NCBI GenBank assembly: GCA_017440755.1
Contig: JAFSGP010000033.1
Span: 1 to 64,000, forward strand
Length of the DNA: 64,000 bases
From: Clostridia bacterium
Lineage (GTDB): Bacteria; Bacillota; Clostridia; Oscillospirales; Acutalibacteraceae
Direction of reading: 5' to 3'
Shown: piece by piece, positions 42,278 through 50,321 of the stretch
Layout: every line of letters starts with the position of its first letter
How positions within the stretch are numbered: the first letter of the stretch is position 1
Notes under the pieces: generated by a model
The model's database searches: none
What the model saw: only the letters and a program-made list of their open reading frames with translations
What the model was told of the DNA's origin: nothing
Translations under genes and position numbers: made by a program

Positions 42278-44458
42278 ATGAATAAAACCTTTACTGATTG
42301 TGTCTGGGTGGGACCGAGCTATCCTTGCGGTTCCCCTCGGATTATCCGCCGTTTCACGGCGCAGGCGGCAAAAAAAGCCACCTTGACCGTGACGGGTCTT
42401 GGCTATTTTGAAGCCTATGTTAACGGGACGCCTGTGACGGAATACCGCCTTTTGCCGGTAGCCAGCGATTATGAGCCGCGGGATTTCTCCTCCTACACCT
42501 ATCCGCTGCTGGACGAAACGGTAAATCGCATTTACTACTACGAATTTGATGTGACCGAACAGCTGAAGGACGGCGAAAACCGGCTGGAGATTCTTCTCGG
42601 CAACGGCTGGTATTGCCAGCGTGAGCGGGGAGAAGAGGGCAACAACTCCTTTGGTGAAATCCTCAAAACCATTTACCGCTTGGATTTGGAGACGGCGGGT
42701 GGCACGCAGTCGATTTGTTCTGACGGCACGGAGAGTTGGACGGAAACGGCTATTCGCTACAACAACCTGTTTAAGGGCGAGGTTATCGACTATACCTTCC
42801 GCGATGAGGAGGAAAAAGCGGTGGCAATTTTGCCCACCCCCGACACGGAGATGACCCTTGCTATGGGTGCACCGGATAAGGTGATGGCGCGATTTTCTCC
42901 CGTGAAATTGGGCGAGGTTGAAGGCAAGGCGATTTTTGATGCGGGTGTGAATATTACCGGTGTGGTGCGGCTTGCCACCACCGCGCCTGCGGGCAATCGG
43001 GTGACGCTCCGCTTTGCAGAAAACGTGAACGAGGACCTGACCCTTAACTTCTTATCTGCGGGCGGGGATTACAAGTTCAATTCCGGCGAGCCGCAGATTA
43101 TGCAGGACGTATTTGTTACCGACGGGGGAGAGCGTGTGTTCGAACCCCGCTTTGTGTGGCATGCTTTTCGGTATTTTGAGGTGGAGGGTCCCTTTGACGC
43201 GGTAGAGGTGTGCGTGATTCACAGCGACACGCCGATTACCGCCACCTTCTCCTCCACCAGTGAGGGACCGCAGTTCCTGTTTGACGCGTACACCAGAACT
43301 CAGCTGAACAATATGCATGGGAGCTATCCTTCGGATTGCCCCCACAGAGAGCGGCTGGGGTATACGGGTGACGGACAGGCGTGCGCCGCTTCGGCGATGA
43401 TGTTGCTGGATAGCCAAGAGTTCTACAAAAAGTGGATACAGGATATATTGGACTGTCAGGACCGACGGAACGGGCACGTACAGCACACCGCCCCCTTTAT
43501 GGGCGGTGGCGGCGGTCCCGGTGGTTGGGGCTCCGCTATCGTTACGGTGCCGTACAACTACTATAAGCAGTTTGGCGACTTAGAGATGCTGGAAACCTGT
43601 TACGCACCGATGCAGCACTTTATCTCTTATCTGGAGAGTCGCTGTGAGGACGGTCTGTTGGTCCGCGAAGAGGACAGAGGCTGGTGCTTGGGTGAATGGA
43701 GCACCATAGACCCGATAGCCATTCCCGCTGACTACGTGAACACCTGCCTGTATATCAAGGACTTGGTTTTGGTTGAAGAAATCGCCAATCTACTGGGCAA
43801 AACGGAAGATATCGCCTTACTGCAGTGCCGCAGAAAGCGGGCGCAAGAGGCGGTGTATACTACTTATTACAATGCCGCCACGGGGCATTTTGCCGATAAT
43901 TTGCAGGCAGCAGACGCCTTTGCGGTCTGGTGTGGTCTTGCCGGAGCGGAAACGGCGCGTCAGGTGGCGGAACACTACGATGCTTTGGGCTATCTGGGTA
44001 CCGGCTTGTTCGGTACGGATATTCTGTTGCAGGTGCTATTCGATTATGGTCACGGCGACGTGGCGCTGAAGCTGCTGGAGAGCGAGGAAATCGGCTCTTA
44101 TCTGTATATGAAGCGGAGCGGTGCCACCACCCTGTGGGAGACCTGGCATGGCTACGATGTCTACAACGGACTGGGTATGAACTCCCACGACCACCCGATG
44201 TACGGCAGCTGTACCAGACATCTGTTCAGCGGTATTTTGGGTATACGCCAGAAAGAGGGTGCGGCGGGATACACGGATATTATAGTAGACCCTAAGGTGA
44301 AAGCCTCCTCTCATATCTTTTCAGGCAGCTTGCTCACACCTCAGGGACGGATAGCGGTCACGGTGGACTATCGCGTATCACCGCCCACCTTGTTGGTACG
44401 GGCACCGCAGGGGGTCAAGGTGACCATCCCTGACGAGAAGGCTTTTACCATTCAGTGA
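42278..44458 (+). CDS. GH78 alpha-L-rhamnosidase (726 aa)
   Basis: N-terminal beta-sandwiches (about 1-330) include the rhamnosidase-type segment GLGYFEAYVNGTPVTEYRLLP. The toroid holds the canonical acid loop DCPHRERLGYTGDGQ (Asp353, Glu358) and the base motif WETWHGYDVYNGLGMNSHDHPMYGS (Glu621). Cytoplasmic. The start is uncertain: ATG at 42278 agrees with homologues I recall but has a weak ribosome site, while GTG at 42254 has GAGGGGGG five bases before it and would add eight residues. Removes terminal L-rhamnose from imported glycan. Confidence 0.88.
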   Translation: MNKTFTDCVWVGPSYPCGSPRIIRRFTAQAAKKATLTVTGLGYFEAYVNGTPVTEYRLLPVASDYEPRDFSSYTYPLLDETVNRIYYYEFDVTEQLKDGENRLEILLGNGWYCQRERGEEGNNSFGEILKTIYRLDLETAGGTQSICSDGTESWTETAIRYNNLFKGEVIDYTFRDEEEKAVAILPTPDTEMTLAMGAPDKVMARFSPVKLGEVEGKAIFDAGVNITGVVRLATTAPAGNRVTLRFAENVNEDLTLNFLSAGGDYKFNSGEPQIMQDVFVTDGGERVFEPRFVWHAFRYFEVEGPFDAVEVCVIHSDTPITATFSSTSEGPQFLFDAYTRTQLNNMHGSYPSDCPHRERLGYTGDGQACAASAMMLLDSQEFYKKWIQDILDCQDRRNGHVQHTAPFMGGGGGPGGWGSAIVTVPYNYYKQFGDLEMLETCYAPMQHFISYLESRCEDGLLVREEDRGWCLGEWSTIDPIAIPADYVNTCLYIKDLVLVEEIANLLGKTEDIALLQCRRKRAQEAVYTTYYNAATGHFADNLQAADAFAVWCGLAGAETARQVAEHYDALGYLGTGLFGTDILLQVLFDYGHGDVALKLLESEEIGSYLYMKRSGATTLWETWHGYDVYNGLGMNSHDHPMYGSCTRHLFSGILGIRQKEGAAGYTDIIVDPKVKASSHIFSGSLLTPQGRIAVTVDYRVSPPTLLVRAPQGVKVTIPDEKAFTIQ

Positions 44459-44466
44459 GGTGGAAA

Positions 44467-46275
44467 ATGGAACAGACGAAAGCACTGTGTATCAGCGAAG
44501 TCAGTATCCCTATCGATGACTTTGACGGGAAGGAATACATCTTTTTCCCTGCCTGTGTGTATGACGGCAACCGTTTTCCTTGTTTGCAGCGAGCGTATCC
44601 GCCGGATTTCACCCACGAAGAAGCCTGTGCAGATATTCCCATTACCATTACCGATGTCCCTCGATTAAACGTGGACGGCAGCGGCGAGATTGAGGTGCTG
44701 GCGGGCGACCTGTCGGTGCCCTGTATGGGTATGTTCTCCAAGGAGCGTAAGCAGGGTTTGTTGATTTTTACCGCACAGGAGTTGGACGGCAAAAACCTGA
44801 TGCTGTCTTATTCCCAGGGTGTGTTCAAAATTTCCGACAAGGATAACCGCAAGCGGCGGTATTTTGCCATCGGTACCATGGCGGATAACGCAAAATATGA
44901 ACCGAATCCTGTTAAAGGCAACAAAGAGATCCCCTATAAAGTGTTGCAGTTTGCCTGCGAGGATATGGTGGCGTTTTACACGGCGTTTTTCGACAACCGC
45001 AAGGTGATGGGGATGAATGCCGTAAGACCGTCTGCTCCCATAACCGAAAGAGAGCAGTGGGCGCTTCAACGACAAAAATGGAACGAGGAATGCTACGATC
45101 CGCTGTGGGGCTATAATTTGGTCAATGCGCAAGGGCGATACCTGCTGGCGTGGGCGAATAACGGTGTAGCCTATCCCTTTATGAAATTGGGGAATGCAAC
45201 CGAGTGGGAGCGGGGCGTGGAAACCCTTCGCTACGTCTATGCGCAGCAGGCAGAGAGCGGGTTTATGCCCAGCTGTATTTTGCGAGACGGGACGATTTGC
45301 GGTGACGGTCACGGCAAGTCCAACACTACTCGTTGGCATATGGTTCGCCGCTCGGGAGAAACCTTATACAGCACCTTAAAGTGCTTCGGCTTATTCCGTG
45401 AACGCAATCTTCCGATTCCGCAGGATTTGATGACCGGTGCGCAGGCTTTGGCAGAGGCGTTTGTGACTCTGTGGAACCGCTACGGACAGTTGGGGCAACT
45501 CATAGATTATACCAACGGCGAGATGATTGTGGGTGGTTCCACGGCAGGTGCCATCGTAGCTGGCGGTTTGGCGAAGGCGTCGCAGTTTTTTGACAATCCG
45601 CAGTATTTACAGGTTGCCGAGAAAATCGGCGAACAATATTATACCCGTGATGCGCTGGCGGGCTATACCGTGGGCGGTCCCGGTGAGATACTGCAATGCC
45701 CCGACAGCGAAAGTGCTTTCTCCTTGTTAGAGAGCATGGTGGTGCTGTACGAGGTTACGGGCAATCGGGTGTGGTGCGACCGTGCAGAGCACGTAGCGCA
45801 TCTGTGCAGCAGCTGGGTGGTTGCTTATAACTACTGTTTCCCCGCGGGCAGCGAGTTTGCCCGTCTGGACATCAAAACCGTGGGCACGGTGTTCGCCAAC
45901 ATTCAGAATAAGCACAGCGCACCCGGTATCTGCACGTTTTCCGGTGACAGCCTGTACAAGCTGTATCGGTTTACGGGTAACAAGGCGTATCTGGAGCTGA
46001 TAGTGGATATTAAGTATGCAATCCCGCAATGTATGTCCACCGAGGAGTGTCCGATCTACGCCTATTCCATAGCGGATGGGGAGCGGGACGACAGAGGTGT
46101 GCCGCTTACGGCTGTTAAGCAGGAGGCAGGACGCATCTGCGAGCGGGTGAACATGTCCGATTGGGAGTCCCCGTTGCGCGTGGGCTGCATCTGGGGCGGC
46201 GGTCACAACTGGCCGGAGGTAAGCAATCTGATAACGCTGGCAGAGCTGCCCGAAGAGTTGTTTGAAACGGTATGA
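44467..46275 (+). CDS. Six-hairpin toroid protein, putative glycosidase (602 aa)
   Basis: N-terminal beta region (about 1-190) and an alpha/alpha-toroid (about 200-560; WGYNLVNAQGRYLLAWANNG, NRYGQLGQLIDYTNGEM, ESAFSLLESMVVLYEVTGNRVWCDRAEHV, KLYRFTGNKAYLELI). I do not recognise the family beyond the fold; candidate acids include the Glu in NGEM and in SESAF. No signal peptide. GAGGTGG before the ATG at 44467; the preceding stop lies eight bases upstream. Its place between GH78 and the RpiB-like gene suggests an enzyme working on a late oligosaccharide intermediate. Confidence 0.6.
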   Translation: MEQTKALCISEVSIPIDDFDGKEYIFFPACVYDGNRFPCLQRAYPPDFTHEEACADIPITITDVPRLNVDGSGEIEVLAGDLSVPCMGMFSKERKQGLLIFTAQELDGKNLMLSYSQGVFKISDKDNRKRRYFAIGTMADNAKYEPNPVKGNKEIPYKVLQFACEDMVAFYTAFFDNRKVMGMNAVRPSAPITEREQWALQRQKWNEECYDPLWGYNLVNAQGRYLLAWANNGVAYPFMKLGNATEWERGVETLRYVYAQQAESGFMPSCILRDGTICGDGHGKSNTTRWHMVRRSGETLYSTLKCFGLFRERNLPIPQDLMTGAQALAEAFVTLWNRYGQLGQLIDYTNGEMIVGGSTAGAIVAGGLAKASQFFDNPQYLQVAEKIGEQYYTRDALAGYTVGGPGEILQCPDSESAFSLLESMVVLYEVTGNRVWCDRAEHVAHLCSSWVVAYNYCFPAGSEFARLDIKTVGTVFANIQNKHSAPGICTFSGDSLYKLYRFTGNKAYLELIVDIKYAIPQCMSTEECPIYAYSIADGERDDRGVPLTAVKQEAGRICERVNMSDWESPLRVGCIWGGGHNWPEVSNLITLAELPEELFETV

Positions 46276-46311
46276 AAATACCGAAAAAGCATATAAAAGG
46301 AGAAATGACGT

Positions 46312-46857
46312 ATGGAAAAGAAAGTGTACATCGGCAACGACACCGCAGGCTTCTATCTCAAGAGCAAGTGCATCGAGTATTTGGAGGGCAAGGGCATTCC
46401 CTACGTGGATTGCGGCTCGGCGGACGACCCCGACATCGAGGCGACCCGTTATCCTTTCTTTGCCGCTAAGGTGGCAAAGGCGGTAGCCTCCGGTGAGGCA
46501 CGCTGCGGTCTGCTTATCTGCGGCACGGGTATCGGCATCAGCATGGCCGCCAACAAGTTTAAGGGCGTGCGTGCGGCACTGGTGAACAGCACCTATCTGG
46601 CCCGTATGACCCGCCGTCATAACGATGCCAACATTCTTTGCCTGGGTGGCAGAACCATCGGTGAGTGGGAGGCTATCGACATTCTGGAGACCTTCCTCAA
46701 CACCCAGTACGACGGCATGTTCCACGACGGTTCTCTGGACCTCATTCGCGAGGCGGAGGACTATATGATGAACGACAACGTATGGTGCGAGGAGCCCCGC
46801 AAAATCTCCACCGGTCCTCTGGCGGATGCGGAGATTTTCGACCGCAGCAAGGGCTGA
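46312..46857 (+). CDS. RpiB/LacAB-family sugar-phosphate isomerase (181 aa)
   Basis: The family interconverts aldose and ketose phosphates (ribose-5-P, allose-6-P, galactose-6-P). Key features: YIGNDTAGFYLK at the start (Asp10), ICGTGIGISMAANK with the catalytic Cys70, and RHNDANILCLGGR (His103). Residue 11, His in E. coli RpiB, is Thr here, and the protein is about 30 residues longer than RpiB. Both point to a different sugar, perhaps a hexose or deoxy-sugar phosphate. AAAAGGAG precedes the ATG. Confidence 0.85.
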   Translation: MEKKVYIGNDTAGFYLKSKCIEYLEGKGIPYVDCGSADDPDIEATRYPFFAAKVAKAVASGEARCGLLICGTGIGISMAANKFKGVRAALVNSTYLARMTRRHNDANILCLGGRTIGEWEAIDILETFLNTQYDGMFHDGSLDLIREAEDYMMNDNVWCEEPRKISTGPLADAEIFDRSKG

Positions 46858-46869
46858 GGAGGAAGCAAT

Positions 46870-47502
46870 ATGAAGCTTTATTCCGTAACGGATAAAGAGT
46901 TTGCCAAGTACGGTCGCGTGCTGGAGGGCTACGATTTTAGCGATATGTTTGCTATAGCGGAGAGTTTCCCCATTCAGGCGGGTATCGTGTATAAGCCTTC
47001 CATTCCGGAGCTGGAAAGCTGCGCGGCGGCGCAGGATATGTGTCTGCGCGGCTTCGGCGGCATGCCGATTCAGATTGGCTACGTGGCGGGCATCAACGGC
47101 CGTCTGGACTGTCTGGAGTACCATAAGAGCAGCGAGTTCAACATCGCCAAGGAGGACGCCATTCTGGTGCTGGGTACGGTGCCGGAAATGGACGGATTCT
47201 CCTTCGATACCGCAAACTGCAAGGCCTTTTTGGTTCCTGCGGGGACGGGTGTGGAGCTGTATGGTACCACCCTGCACTATGCGCCCTTCGGCGTGAACGG
47301 AGCGGGCTATCGGGTTCTGTGCGTGCTGCCTCGCGGCACCAACGGACCTAAGCCTGCTTTAGAAAATAAGGATGCTGAGGCCTTGTTATGCTGTGGCACC
47401 AACAAGTGGTTGGTTTGCCATCCCGACGTGGCGGCAGAAAATCCGAATGTGTACGTCGGTCTGCGGGGTAAGAACATTACCGACGCGGATATCACCGAAT
47501 AA
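46870..47502 (+). CDS. DUF4867-like protein, probable sugar-metabolism partner (210 aa)
   Basis: Resembles DUF4867 proteins in my memory: VLEGYDFSDMFAIAE near residue 17, GGMPIQIGYVAGIN at 59, EYHKSSEFNIAKEDAILVLGTV at 81 and PAGTGVELYGTTLHYAPFG at about 120. The pattern suggests a double-stranded beta-helix (cupin-like) fold, with His/Glu in EYHKS and LHYAPF as possible metal ligands. GAGGAGG precedes the ATG; 12 bases separate it from the isomerase gene. It is the last gene before a very strong terminator. Function unproven; an isomerase or lyase step is likely. Confidence 0.65.
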   Translation: MKLYSVTDKEFAKYGRVLEGYDFSDMFAIAESFPIQAGIVYKPSIPELESCAAAQDMCLRGFGGMPIQIGYVAGINGRLDCLEYHKSSEFNIAKEDAILVLGTVPEMDGFSFDTANCKAFLVPAGTGVELYGTTLHYAPFGVNGAGYRVLCVLPRGTNGPKPALENKDAEALLCCGTNKWLVCHPDVAAENPNVYVGLRGKNITDADITE

Positions 47503-47506
47503 TGGA

Positions 47507-47545
47507 CAAAAAACACCGCTGAGCACTGCTCAGCGGTGTTTTTTG
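47507..47545. terminator. Strong terminator ending the 32-kb gene run
   Basis: An 18-bp perfect stem (47507-47524 with 47528-47545), loop ACT, with six A and six T inside the ends. It serves the plus-strand run and probably also the convergent minus-strand epimerase gene, whose stop is at 47549. Confidence 0.92.
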
Positions 47546-47548
47546 TTG

Positions 47549-48391
47549 TTAAGCTAACCAGTTGTGGAGTTTCTCCAGCGCCTCGTCAATGGCGGGGGAG
47601 TCGTCGGATTTGGCGAAATATTCCAGCCCATAGTAGCCGTCGTAGCCGATTTCCTTGAGCAAGGCGAAGCACTCGTCAAAGTTGACGTCCCCTTGACCGA
47701 TCTCAACCTCTTTCACCCAGTTGCCCTGCCAAGTGGGCCAGGTGCAATCGGAATCCGGCGCTTTCGTCTTGCTCCATTTCATATCCTTGATATGCACGTG
47801 GACAATCTTGTCGGGGAAACGGCGGATGATGGGCTGGATTTCCTCCTCCATCTGACAGATATTACCCAAGTCCGCTACCACGCCGATGTCGCGGTCCACC
47901 TCTGCCAGCAGGCGGGAGAAGCCCTCCAGACCGTTGTACACGAAGGCCTGATCCTCGTACACGGCGCGGACGCCGAGGGTGGCGGCATAGTCGTACACCT
48001 GACGAATGCCGTCGATACCCTTGTAGAACAGCTTTTCCTTGTTCTCGGGGGTCAGACGCGCGTGGTCGTTGGTGATGATGACGGTGTGGTGGATAAAGGG
48101 GGAGCCCAAAATTGCCGCCACGTCTGTAAAGCCTTTCATGCGCTCAATCTGCGCCTCGGAATCCTCACCAACTAGGTCTGCATACACCGAAAAACAGCAG
48201 AAAACAATGCCCTTTTCATCGGCGTAGGCGCGAATCTTTTTGGCCGCCTCGACGTCCGGCTCGGTCAACTCCATGTGGCAGAAGCCCTCGACGGCGGGCA
48301 AGCCGTACTCTACTGCCAGGTCAATCATCTCGTAGAAGGACTTAATGCGGGGGAATGGGGGGTTATAAAAGGCAATTTTCTGCTGTTTCAT
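47549..48391 (-). CDS. Xylose-isomerase-like TIM-barrel epimerase/isomerase (280 aa)
   Basis: Sugar phosphate isomerase/epimerase (AP-endonuclease-2-like) fold. Metal ligands: YEDQAF, VADLGN, HVHIKD and the final GLEYF. The frame is open from 48439, but GTTGGAGGTAACC supports the ATG at 48391. It has its own consensus promoter at 48431-48459. With the adjacent Gfo/Idh gene it makes a pair known from 3-keto-glycoside pathways (for example the E. coli ycj cluster); whether it acts on keto-sugars here is inference. Confidence 0.85.
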   Translation of the reverse strand: MKQQKIAFYNPPFPRIKSFYEMIDLAVEYGLPAVEGFCHMELTEPDVEAAKKIRAYADEKGIVFCCFSVYADLVGEDSEAQIERMKGFTDVAAILGSPFIHHTVIITNDHARLTPENKEKLFYKGIDGIRQVYDYAATLGVRAVYEDQAFVYNGLEGFSRLLAEVDRDIGVVADLGNICQMEEEIQPIIRRFPDKIVHVHIKDMKWSKTKAPDSDCTWPTWQGNWVKEVEIGQGDVNFDECFALLKEIGYDGYYGLEYFAKSDDSPAIDEALEKLHNWLA

Positions 48392-48430
48392 ATGGTTACC
48401 TCCAACTTGTTTATTTGCTTGATGCGCGTA

Positions 48431-48459
48431 ATTATACACTACTAGAAATAAAATGTCAA
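48431..48459 (-). promoter_or_regulatory. Perfect sigma-A consensus promoter of the epimerase gene
   Basis: On the minus strand TTGACA (48459-48454), 17-base spacer, TATAAT (48436-48431). Both hexamers are exact. It lies between the Gfo/Idh stop and the epimerase start, so the epimerase can be transcribed apart from the genes upstream. Confidence 0.92.
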
Positions 48460-48528
48460 TAACAATAAGGTGGTGAAAATGTTGATTTTAGACAATGTGT
48501 GGTTGCTTTTCTATCAGCATTTTTTGGG

Positions 48529-49542
48529 CTATTGTTCCGCAGTTTCCAGAATAATGCCACCGTTTTCGCCGCTCTCGAAGCATTTTTCCAGCAGATACAT
48601 CGTGTTCACCGTTTGCTCCGGTGGGTTCTCGGCGTTTTCCTTATTGTTGGCGAGAATATCGACGAAATACTCAATTTCGGTGGTGATGCCGCCGGCGCCG
48701 GACATAGCGATGTCCTGCGTAACGCCGTCAGCGGTAAAGGTTACCGCTTCGCCGTCAAAGCGAAGGGTGCCCTTTTCAAATTCCACCGCATAGCTCATAT
48801 TGAAAACGGCTTTTTCATCCAGCCAGGCGCTGTCAATTTCCACCGTGTAGTCGCCGTAATTAAAACGGGACAGGGAATAGTCATAGGGGGTGGTGCGGCT
48901 CTCCAGCCGACAGGAGAGGGCGGTCGGCATACCGAAAATGTATTGCATCACGTCGATGTCGTGGATGTTCAGGTCCATAATGCTGCTGCCATTGCGGATG
49001 TTTTCACGCCGCCAGTTTGCTCCGCCCCACATAGGCAGAGGGGAAACACGGGTGAACGAGGCGCCCGCCACCTTGCCGTAGCGACCGTCCGCTACCGCCT
49101 CGCGGAGATAGATGTACTGGGGATAGAACCGCACGCACTGCCCAATCATCAGCGAGCGTCCGCTTTCGGCGGCGGCATCCGCCATCCGCTTGGCGGGTTC
49201 GTAGGCGGTGGCCATCGGCTTTTCACACAGGACGTCGCAACCCGCCTTCAGCGCCTCGATGGTGATTTCCTCATGCAGTAGGGTGGGGACGCAGATATCT
49301 ACCAAATCGGGCTTCTGTTCGGCAATCATCTGCCGCCAGTCGCTGTATTTGGCAAAGGGTAATTCGTCCACGATATCCCCCGGCATATCCAGATTAATCT
49401 TGGTCATGCCCTCAAAGGCGGCAGGATTGGGGTCGCTGGCGGCCACCAGCTGCACGGGCATGCCCGCCCGATTGTGGTACCAGTAGGCGTAGCGGTGCAG
49501 CTGGGCTATACCGCCGAAGCCAATCAAAGCGACACGTATCAT
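48529..49542 (-). CDS. Gfo/Idh/MocA-family oxidoreductase, copy 1 (337 aa)
   Basis: N-terminal Rossmann fold with GFGGIAQLH (about residues 8-16) and SDPN for the dinucleotide. The family EKP motif is CEKPMA (about residue 97) and the catalytic His region is LNIHDIDV (about 183). The C-terminal alpha/beta domain binds sugar. Substrates are usually sugars or inositols oxidised at a ring carbon. It is 12 bases from the GDSL gene. Paralogous to the protein at 60911 (shared GFGGIAQ, VPTLLHEE/LPTFLHAE, MIGQC.RF). Confidence 0.9.
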   Translation of the reverse strand: MIRVALIGFGGIAQLHRYAYWYHNRAGMPVQLVAASDPNPAAFEGMTKINLDMPGDIVDELPFAKYSDWRQMIAEQKPDLVDICVPTLLHEEITIEALKAGCDVLCEKPMATAYEPAKRMADAAAESGRSLMIGQCVRFYPQYIYLREAVADGRYGKVAGASFTRVSPLPMWGGANWRRENIRNGSSIMDLNIHDIDVMQYIFGMPTALSCRLESRTTPYDYSLSRFNYGDYTVEIDSAWLDEKAVFNMSYAVEFEKGTLRFDGEAVTFTADGVTQDIAMSGAGGITTEIEYFVDILANNKENAENPPEQTVNTMYLLEKCFESGENGGIILETAEQ

Positions 49543-49554
49543 TTTGTCCTCCTG

Positions 49555-50304
49555 TTAATGGTCAACGTACATGGTACTGGTGTTGACATCTTTGTTTGCC
49601 GTTACCTCATTTTTGGCGAGGGTGTCGGGGAACAGCATCATAAACAGCTGCTGGGCAATCCATTCGTGGCTCTCCCGATTGGGGTGATTGATGCGATTTG
49701 CCAGCATCATGGTGGTATCCTGCGTTTTGCTCAGCTCTTTCCAGTGGGCATACAGATCGCACACCGGCACGTTCATGGCGGCGGCCACCTCTCGGGCGCC
49801 GTCCATAAAGGCGTCCATTCGCCCACCGTTCTGCCATTCTGCCGTTTGAGCGGCGTACTCGTGGTATCTCTCGTCCACGTCGTCTGCCACGTAGGTGTTG
49901 AGCATGTTCGGGGTGATCAGGATGGGCTGGGCATCTGCCTCGCGGCAACGGCGGAAGATCTCCGCCAGAGACTCCTTATACTCCTCCAGCTCCAGATTGA
50001 TGTCGTTAAGCCCGAAGCAGACCAGCACCACATCGGGGTGGTGGTCCAGACACTGCCGCTGCAGGCGGGGCAGGGCAATGTGGGCGGTACCACCGCCGAT
50101 ACCCGCGTTGATGATATTAGTGGGGATGAAATAGTTCTTGGCATCAATCTTCTGCCGCAGGCGGTTCCAATACACTGCCTCATAGTCCATAAGGTCCATC
50201 TCGAAGCCGCCGTGGGTTACGCTGTCTCCCAGCGCTACGATGGTGATGGGGCCGTTTTCTACCAGTTCGCTGATGCCCATTGACAGTTTTTTCTGTACAT
50301 CCAT
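49555..50304 (-). CDS. SGNH/GDSL-family esterase (249 aa)
   Basis: ALGDSVTHGG holds the nucleophile (Ser28), NAGIGGG the block II Gly (about 67-72) and FGLNDIN the block III Asn (Asn100). Block V is NRINHPN with His207, but the Asp usually three residues before the His is Arg204; the acid of the triad must come from elsewhere or be absent. No signal peptide, so it deacylates (probably deacetylates) imported sugars. It lies 17 bases after the mannosidase gene. Confidence 0.85.
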   Translation of the reverse strand: MDVQKKLSMGISELVENGPITIVALGDSVTHGGFEMDLMDYEAVYWNRLRQKIDAKNYFIPTNIINAGIGGGTAHIALPRLQRQCLDHHPDVVLVCFGLNDINLELEEYKESLAEIFRRCREADAQPILITPNMLNTYVADDVDERYHEYAAQTAEWQNGGRMDAFMDGAREVAAAMNVPVCDLYAHWKELSKTQDTTMMLANRINHPNRESHEWIAQQLFMMLFPDTLAKNEVTANKDVNTSTMYVDH

Positions 50305-50321
50305 AACAAAAACTCCTTATC

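Noticed and set aside
48470-48793. A plus-strand frame of 107 codons with an apparent ribosome site
   Set aside because: It runs antisense into the 3' end of the Gfo/Idh gene and has no recognisable protein features; the site overlaps the minus-strand promoter region.
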